From NCBI GenBank assembly GCA_963677785.2, contig CAXXDH010000001.1, positions 372,001-436,000 of the forward strand: a stretch of 64,000 bases of DNA, given 5' to 3'. The translations under genes and the position numbers were made by a program. Source of the DNA: G963665495 sp963677785 (lineage in GTDB: Bacteria; Desulfobacterota; Desulfovibrionia; Desulfovibrionales; Desulfovibrionaceae). Numbering within the stretch: position 1 is the first letter of the stretch; each line of letters opens with the position of its first letter. The notes under the pieces are model-generated. The model worked only from the letters and a program-made list of their open reading frames with translations, searched no databases and was not told where the DNA came from. Below, one piece after another: positions 60,301-64,000 of the stretch.

Positions 60301-61389
60301 CAGTTCCGCAAGCCCGGTGCGTACGGCTTTGACCGGGTCTCCGGCGGTCCGCAGATAGCGGTAGCCGAGGATGTTGTTCTGCGCGTCCGCGAGGACCAGA
60401 TTGGTGCTGGTGGAGCCGACGTCGATGCCGAGCCAGCATTCCACGGCTCCTTGCTCCGGCGGCGGGCTGGGCGTGTGCTTGTTTTTGCCGTCGTCCGCGC
60501 CCAGGCCGTGCAGCGGTTGGAGCTGCAATTCCTCCTGCAGGTGAATGTGCATCGGGGCGTCCGTCAGGGCGCTTGCCGCCGTATTGATATCCATACGCAG
60601 TTCGCCTTGCGCGGCCAGGGCGGCCGTACCGATGGCCCCGGCAATGTCCGAGTGTTCGGCGACGTGCAGTTCCCGCGGGGAAAGCCGCAACACGGACGCC
60701 ATGGCCTCCGTGATGGCGCTGTTGCGGCACACGCCCCCCACGAAGAGCATGGGCGTGTTTTTGGGCAGCCGCCGCATGACCGCGCTCCGGTAGTTCTTGA
60801 CCACGGCATGGGCCAGCCCGGCCAGGATGTCCGCCACGGGCACGCCTTCCTGCTGGTGGTGGGTGATGTCGGTCTTGGCGAACACGCTGCAGCGTCCGGC
60901 GATACGCGGCACGAAAGTCGCCCTGGCCGCCTGGATGGAATACTCCTCGATGTCCAGGCCCAAACGCGAGACCTGCTCCTCCAGGAACGATCCGGTGCCC
61001 GACGAGCAATTGGAGGTCATGGAAACCTCCACCCGTGTTTTGTCTTCCGGGCTGAACCCGGTGATGAACTTGGCGGTCTGGCCGCCCATTTCAATGATGG
61101 AGGCGCACGAGCTGTCCAGGAGCAACGCGCCTTCCACAAGGGCCGCCACCTCGTTGACCTGCTGCATTTTCCCGGCGCCGCAGAGGAACGCGCCGCCGCT
61201 GCCTGTGACGGCCCCGCGGCCTATGCGCGCCGCATGGGGCAGGGCCGCGATACGGGCCAGCATCTCCCGAAGCGTGTCGGCGACATTGCCCCGGTGCAGA
61301 GCGTATTCCGCATGGACGATGGTGTTGCCGGAATCCAGCACCGCCATTTTCACGGCGGAGTATCCGATATCTATTCCGAGGCTGTGCAT
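57391..61389 (-). CDS. Double BcrAD/BadFG-type activase fused to DUF2229/dehydratase-like domains
   Basis: A 1332-residue protein. Two ASKHA-type activase domains lie in tandem: first at 1-270 (G-I-D-I-G-Y-S-A-V-K), second at about 318-590 (G-I-D-V-G-S-T-S-T-N). Each keeps both cysteines that hold the bridging [4Fe-4S] cluster in HgdC-type activases: N-C-S-S-G-T-G and R-C-S-V-F in the first, I-C-A-A-G-T-G and R-C-T-V-F in the second. A DUF2229 domain (from about 640, V-G-I-P-R-A-L-F-T-Y) and a dehydratase-subunit-like region follow. Such proteins use ATP to drive electrons to very low potential; the acceptor of this branch is unknown. ATG at 61389 (third codon of the longer frame) is chosen because GGAG lies 7 bases upstream. 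Confidence 0.92.
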   Translation of the reverse strand: MHSLGIDIGYSAVKMAVLDSGNTIVHAEYALHRGNVADTLREMLARIAALPHAARIGRGAVTGSGGAFLCGAGKMQQVNEVAALVEGALLLDSSCASIIEMGGQTAKFITGFSPEDKTRVEVSMTSNCSSGTGSFLEEQVSRLGLDIEEYSIQAARATFVPRIAGRCSVFAKTDITHHQQEGVPVADILAGLAHAVVKNYRSAVMRRLPKNTPMLFVGGVCRNSAITEAMASVLRLSPRELHVAEHSDIAGAIGTAALAAQGELRMDINTAASALTDAPMHIHLQEELQLQPLHGLGADDGKNKHTPSPPPEQGAVECWLGIDVGSTSTNLVLADAQNNILGYRYLRTAGDPVKAVRTGLAELGAELDAKFGDRIKVAGAAATGSGRYMTGRMIGADVIRDEITAQARAAVAIDPDVDTVFEIGGQDSKFIALENGVVTDFQMNKICAAGTGSFIEEQAKKLGVRLEDIGPTALSGEHPASLGERCTVFMESSIAAHMACGVDTADLAAGLCYSIVKNYMNRVVGSKRIGNRIFLQGGVAHNQGVVNAFRAVTGAAVTVPPFFSVTGAYGAAILAREEMRASGTTATKFKGFAPPPPEAERAAAAPEAVADSDFNTKVQEFIFEGYDATLDPDKKTVGIPRALFTYGMFPMFYPFFRELGCNVLLSEPTSEETIRKAQEYSLDETCYPVKLINGHAAELVEKGVDFLFFPDLYTVFHPGSKARQNYGCAYMQLAFKIINKAMDLETKGVTLLAPTIAFNQGGEFMKSVFMNMGHRLGKTEQETGIALQAAMASFKAFEKKFEQRGKNTIAGLDPDKKTFVLISKIYGVADPVLNLGVPDKLAEMGYQTLPFYDLPEVDIFQEHPNMYWPFAQHILEAAKLVAAHPNLYAVFLTHHGCGPDTVTAHYFKELMGDKPYLTIEVDEHSSGVGVRTRVEAFVNSLGRRPVAKAGPLETYTEIPPAPPVNIDTEPSRPREGTLILPRIYPYSDLACNLLQARGYDVVQAEEATAASIDLGRKFTVTNEYYSLTALLGALLRTLQRTNGSGKKQSLLLPQNEGAEVDGQYARFLRAKLDENGLADVGIVSPFLEDLLHMDTDHARTIFLCLLAGDLVLLAPREQRETLMELLDAMAGGNAPDLEVLCSLARRVRTFLEQQDGRKTLFALGEPMTLYCDMLNDHTLEGIENAGHRVVYAPFCEYLWSFWYDHAPKDNGNGAPKKRLLDEFRETLGTLSEILGKYGQFEPDLEQTMKRTDQELGFYAGAFGRYRSAKPRGNMSGVRGVISVTSMYENTGISLGILQRSNGKDSLPTLTLTFDGTRNENDKTKIESFIHYL

Positions 61390-61422
61390 GGCCATGCTCC
61401 TTCTGAATGGTATGGTCGTATA

Positions 61423-61618
61423 ATGGTTTAGATTCTTTACTTAATGATGAAAAAAAGATGATTTCGCCATCTCCCGGAGAATCACGCAGTGTTGCCAAGA
61501 GAGAAAGTAAGGACTTTTCAAATAAGTCTGGTTAAGCTTCGTGGCGAACGGTTTCTTGTCGCTGGAGGTATTTTCCCCTGTTTTGAAAAATGGTAAAGAA
61601 TCTAAACCATACTGTCAA
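61423..61618 (-). promoter_or_regulatory. Promoter with paired inverted operators for the activase operon
   Basis: On the minus strand TTGACA (61613-61618) and TACCAT (61590-61595) are 17 bases apart. An 18-base sequence beginning ATGGTTTAGATTC fills the spacer and -10 box (61593-61610). An exact inverted copy lies at 61423-61440, about 30 bases before the start codon. Two identical sites 170 bp apart suggest a repressor acting at the promoter and by DNA looping. Confidence 0.75.
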
Positions 61619-61993
61619 GAAAAATATCTCCGGCGGGTGCCGGGCATCTGCGTCCGCTGTTCGGGTTTATAGGGGGGGATGTTGTCTTCCGCATGGATGA
61701 TTAAAAAAATGAGAAGAGCATTCTTCCGGGAAGTTTTCCCCTAAAGGGAAAGTACCCCTTAATCGGATAAAACATAATAAATTTGATGAGATGAGGTTAA
61801 AATGGCGCAATTCCAATTGTTCGTGACGGAATAATGCGCAGGGAAGTTGTTTCGGGAGATTTGCGATGTACACGCCTGCTAAGCGAGTAAATATCTTGCC
61901 TTGCAAGAAGTTGCTCGCTATGAATAGAAGATAACATATACTTTGTTGCGAATTTCACCGCTATCTCAATCCGAGTACCGAAAGGCCTGATCC
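61619..61993. other. AT-rich intergenic region before the KAP NTPase gene
   Basis: About 375 bases between two divergent genes, clearly less GC-rich than the flanking genes. Short frames on the minus strand have no ribosome-binding site. It should contain the promoter of the KAP gene, but I could not pick one. The drop in GC suggests the start of an accessory region. Confidence 0.5.
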
Positions 61994-64000
61994 ATGACCC
62001 CACTGAAACCGTTGTACCTCTTCAATGACGAGCCCATCGCTCAGCTTGAGTCTGACCATCTTGACCTGGACACCATGGCGCATGTCATCGCTTCCGCCGC
62101 CATCGGATCGACCGGCCCCTTCAATATCGGCGTCTTCGGCGGTTGGGGACACGGGAAGTCCTCAGTCATGCGCCTGGCTCAGTCCCTTATTGCAGACTAC
62201 GGGGAGCAGGGGGCGGTTGTGACGGTTTGGGTCAATGCCTGGAAGTACGAACAGGACGAACACCCCATCGTGCCGCTCGTGGCGAGTATCGTTGATGGAG
62301 TCGAGAAGCGTCTCGCAGAGCAGAAACAAGGAAAGTTGGATCTGTCCGCCGGGACAAAGGAAGCTTTCAGGTGCATCAGCCGGGCGCTACGGGCCATTGC
62401 CTACGGATTCTCGGCCAAGACAAAGGTCGGCATTCCCGGCCACGCGGAAATCGAGGCCGGCTTTGTGGCCGAAAAGATTATTGACCGCTACGACGATCTG
62501 TCTGTTTCGCCGCGCGATCCGTTGCTCGACAAGAGCCTCTACTACCATGCCGACGAATTGCTGGCAGAACTGCCGGAATCTGACACGGCCGATCAACCCA
62601 AGGTCGTGGTGTTCATTGATGATCTTGACCGGTGTCTGCCTCCCAAAGCGCTCAGGCTGCTTGAAGGCATCAAGCTCGTGCTTGCGCACCGGGGCTTCAT
62701 CTTTGTCATGGCGGTGGACCGGCGGATCATCGATAGTTTCCTGGAGGAAAGATACCGCACCGAGTATGGCCTGGCCGCCTATGCGAAGGACGGATCCCGC
62801 TATATGGACAAGCTTATCCAACTCCCGATCTATCTTCCCAGCCATGAGCTCGGCTTCGAAGCCTTTGTCGAGAAGCTTATTGCATCCAGAAAAGAGCAAC
62901 TCGGCGAAAACATTGTGGAGGTGCTGAAAGAACTGAAGGGGCCGCTTGCCGCAGGAGTCAACCGCAATCCCCGGGCGCTCATTCGCACGGTCAACCGCCT
63001 GCTCGTGGATTGTTTCCTGTGGCGCCTGAAGGCCGAAAAGACGGAAACCAGCCAGATGGACGAAGGAAAGGCTCTTGGGCTGAGTGTGGTCGCACGGATT
63101 CTTGAAGAGCATTTGGGGTCGACCGCATACCGCCGGCTGGCACGCAATCAACCCCTGTGCGAAAGGGTAAGATCCGGTGTCGGAATGTTGAGTTTGCCTC
63201 AGGAGGATCTCTTTGAGGGCATACACAGGGAGTGTGAGCTTCGACTTCGAGTCAGCAACCCCGGCGTACAGGAATCAGATCTCTTGGAAATGGTTACAGT
63301 GGAAATGAAAGGCATAGAGTCGGATACCGTGCTGCAGGAACTGAATCGTTATGATTTTCTGAAGGAGTTGCTGCGAACTCAGTCTGGCCAGAACTGGCTG
63401 CAGGACTCGGATGCACGCAGTGCAATCGAATCTATTCTGGTGCTGCGTACGGAGGCGCAATCGGCGGATTCCGAAGAGACCCGTTACGCTCTGCAGATGC
63501 TTGGCAGTTCCGAACCAGCCTCCCGCTGTGGAGCCATCTCTTTGCTAGAACACCAGCATTTCAGCGGGCATGCGAATAATGAGCGTTTGCTGGAAATCCT
63601 CAGACCGTGCCTCTCGGATGAGAGTTTCCGAGTGAGCACGACCGCTCTGCGCGCCGTAGCGGCTATGGATGCACGCCTCGCCCTTGAACATATCAGAGAG
63701 AGTCATCGTTCCGGTAACGAAGATGAGGAACAGGAGATTGTTAAGATTTTGCTTCAGTTGTTGGAGACCGGCGATCTGCAAGTTCGAGAAAGCGCTGTTG
63801 AGTTGCTTGTCCGACATATAATGCGGGGAAGATTCGCAAACGATTCTTCAGCCATTGAAGTGCTCTTGCGGCATCTTGACGATCCGAACGAACGAGTCAG
63901 GGGGCAGGTTGTCGAGTGCTTGGGTGGGATTGGTGGCGAACGCGTCATTGATCCGCTTTTGCAGCGCCTCCAGGACCAGAGTGAACGCGTCAGGCAAGTG
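61994..64000 (+). CDS. KAP-family P-loop NTPase with HEAT repeats (continues beyond window)
   Basis: Open from ATG at 61994 to the window edge, 669 codons without a stop. Residues 1-420 are a KAP NTPase: Walker A G-G-W-G-H-G-K-S at 49-56, a W-x-N-A-W-K-Y-E motif near 82, and Walker B V-V-V-F-I-D-D-L-D-R-C near 205. A few hydrophobic residues exist, but no clear membrane insert as in many KAP proteins. From about residue 490 the chain becomes HEAT-like repeats (E-R-V-R-G-Q-V-V-E-C-L-G-G-I-G-G-E-R-V-I-D-P-L-L). KAP and related STAND NTPases with repeat sensors are common in phage-defence islands, but no partner gene is visible here. A weak AAAGG precedes the start. Confidence 0.88.
   Translation, partial: MTPLKPLYLFNDEPIAQLESDHLDLDTMAHVIASAAIGSTGPFNIGVFGGWGHGKSSVMRLAQSLIADYGEQGAVVTVWVNAWKYEQDEHPIVPLVASIVDGVEKRLAEQKQGKLDLSAGTKEAFRCISRALRAIAYGFSAKTKVGIPGHAEIEAGFVAEKIIDRYDDLSVSPRDPLLDKSLYYHADELLAELPESDTADQPKVVVFIDDLDRCLPPKALRLLEGIKLVLAHRGFIFVMAVDRRIIDSFLEERYRTEYGLAAYAKDGSRYMDKLIQLPIYLPSHELGFEAFVEKLIASRKEQLGENIVEVLKELKGPLAAGVNRNPRALIRTVNRLLVDCFLWRLKAEKTETSQMDEGKALGLSVVARILEEHLGSTAYRRLARNQPLCERVRSGVGMLSLPQEDLFEGIHRECELRLRVSNPGVQESDLLEMVTVEMKGIESDTVLQELNRYDFLKELLRTQSGQNWLQDSDARSAIESILVLRTEAQSADSEETRYALQMLGSSEPASRCGAISLLEHQHFSGHANNERLLEILRPCLSDESFRVSTTALRAVAAMDARLALEHIRESHRSGNEDEEQEIVKILLQLLETGDLQVRESAVELLVRHIMRGRFANDSSAIEVLLRHLDDPNERVRGQVVECLGGIGGERVIDPLLQRLQDQSERVRQV

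Noticed and set aside
58675..61431. A 918-codon open frame on the plus strand opposite the activase gene
   Set aside because: It is the antisense shadow of a GC-rich gene with clear domains. It has no domain signature and no ribosome-binding site.
61667..61906. A 79-residue minus-strand frame upstream of the KAP gene
   Set aside because: No ribosome-binding site and no similarity to known domains; it lies in AT-rich presumed promoter DNA.

Overview
The window looks like chromosome of a sulfate-reducing deltaproteobacterium of the Desulfovibrio group; I would not name a species. Grounds: a complete echABCDEF energy-converting hydrogenase operon, an FMN-dependent lactate dehydrogenase-type enzyme near a long-form pta (lactate to acetyl-phosphate), UbiD/UbiX enzymes, many PAS sensor kinases, GC-rich coding sequence, and dispersed hairpin repeats between genes. 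No rRNA, CRISPR array or intact insertion sequence was seen.

Layout. 1-2669 (minus): glycosyltransferase (cut by the window edge), LPG-synthase-like protein, frameshifted MATE exporter. 2833-3144: small secreted protein with four CX3C motifs. 3594-8278 (plus): leucine operon with a strong promoter, an Ile/Leu-rich leader peptide, leuA, leuC, leuD and a DUF89/ARMT1-like gene; no leuB follows. 8635-11529: UbiD, UbiX, UPF0173 hydrolase. 11568-16638: PAS kinase, receiver protein, TPR protein. 16640-19277: MarR-GNAT fusion regulator divergent from lipB-lipA, with a palindromic operator between them. 19716-23654: lactate dehydrogenase-like flavoprotein, small zinc-binding protein, pta. 24272-30267 (minus): PAS kinase, HDOD protein, large hybrid sensor. 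30609-31280: lyxose isomerase-like protein. 31674-35470: Mla/Mce lipid-transport operon. 35544-36227: SRA-like plus HNH modification-dependent nuclease candidate. 36382-42464 (minus): Ech hydrogenase, with a roughly 300-residue low-complexity tail on EchF. 42746-42821: tRNA-Lys followed by an integrase relic. 43017-46274: histidine phosphatase, periplasmic FmdE-like protein, RES/Xre toxin-antitoxin pair. 46447-56553 (minus): iron-siderophore uptake locus (AraC regulator, TonB receptor, siderophore MFS, DUF3450, TtpC-type ExbB, ExbB, ExbD, TonB, TPR). 56760-61389 (minus): SAM methyltransferase plus a 1332-residue double dehydratase-activase protein under a promoter carrying paired inverted operators. 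61994-end (plus): KAP P-loop NTPase with HEAT repeats, running off the window.

How they work together. Ech, the lactate enzyme and Pta fit lactate/H2 energy metabolism. The siderophore locus reads as one regulated unit: Fur site, AraC activator, receptor, inner-membrane permease and a dedicated TonB2-type energizer. Least explained are the twin-CX3C protein, the EchF tail, the activase/methyltransferase pair with its operators, the SRA-HNH nuclease and the KAP-HEAT protein. Start codons were chosen by ribosome-binding site, overlap and family length; all family assignments come from reading motifs, not from database searches.
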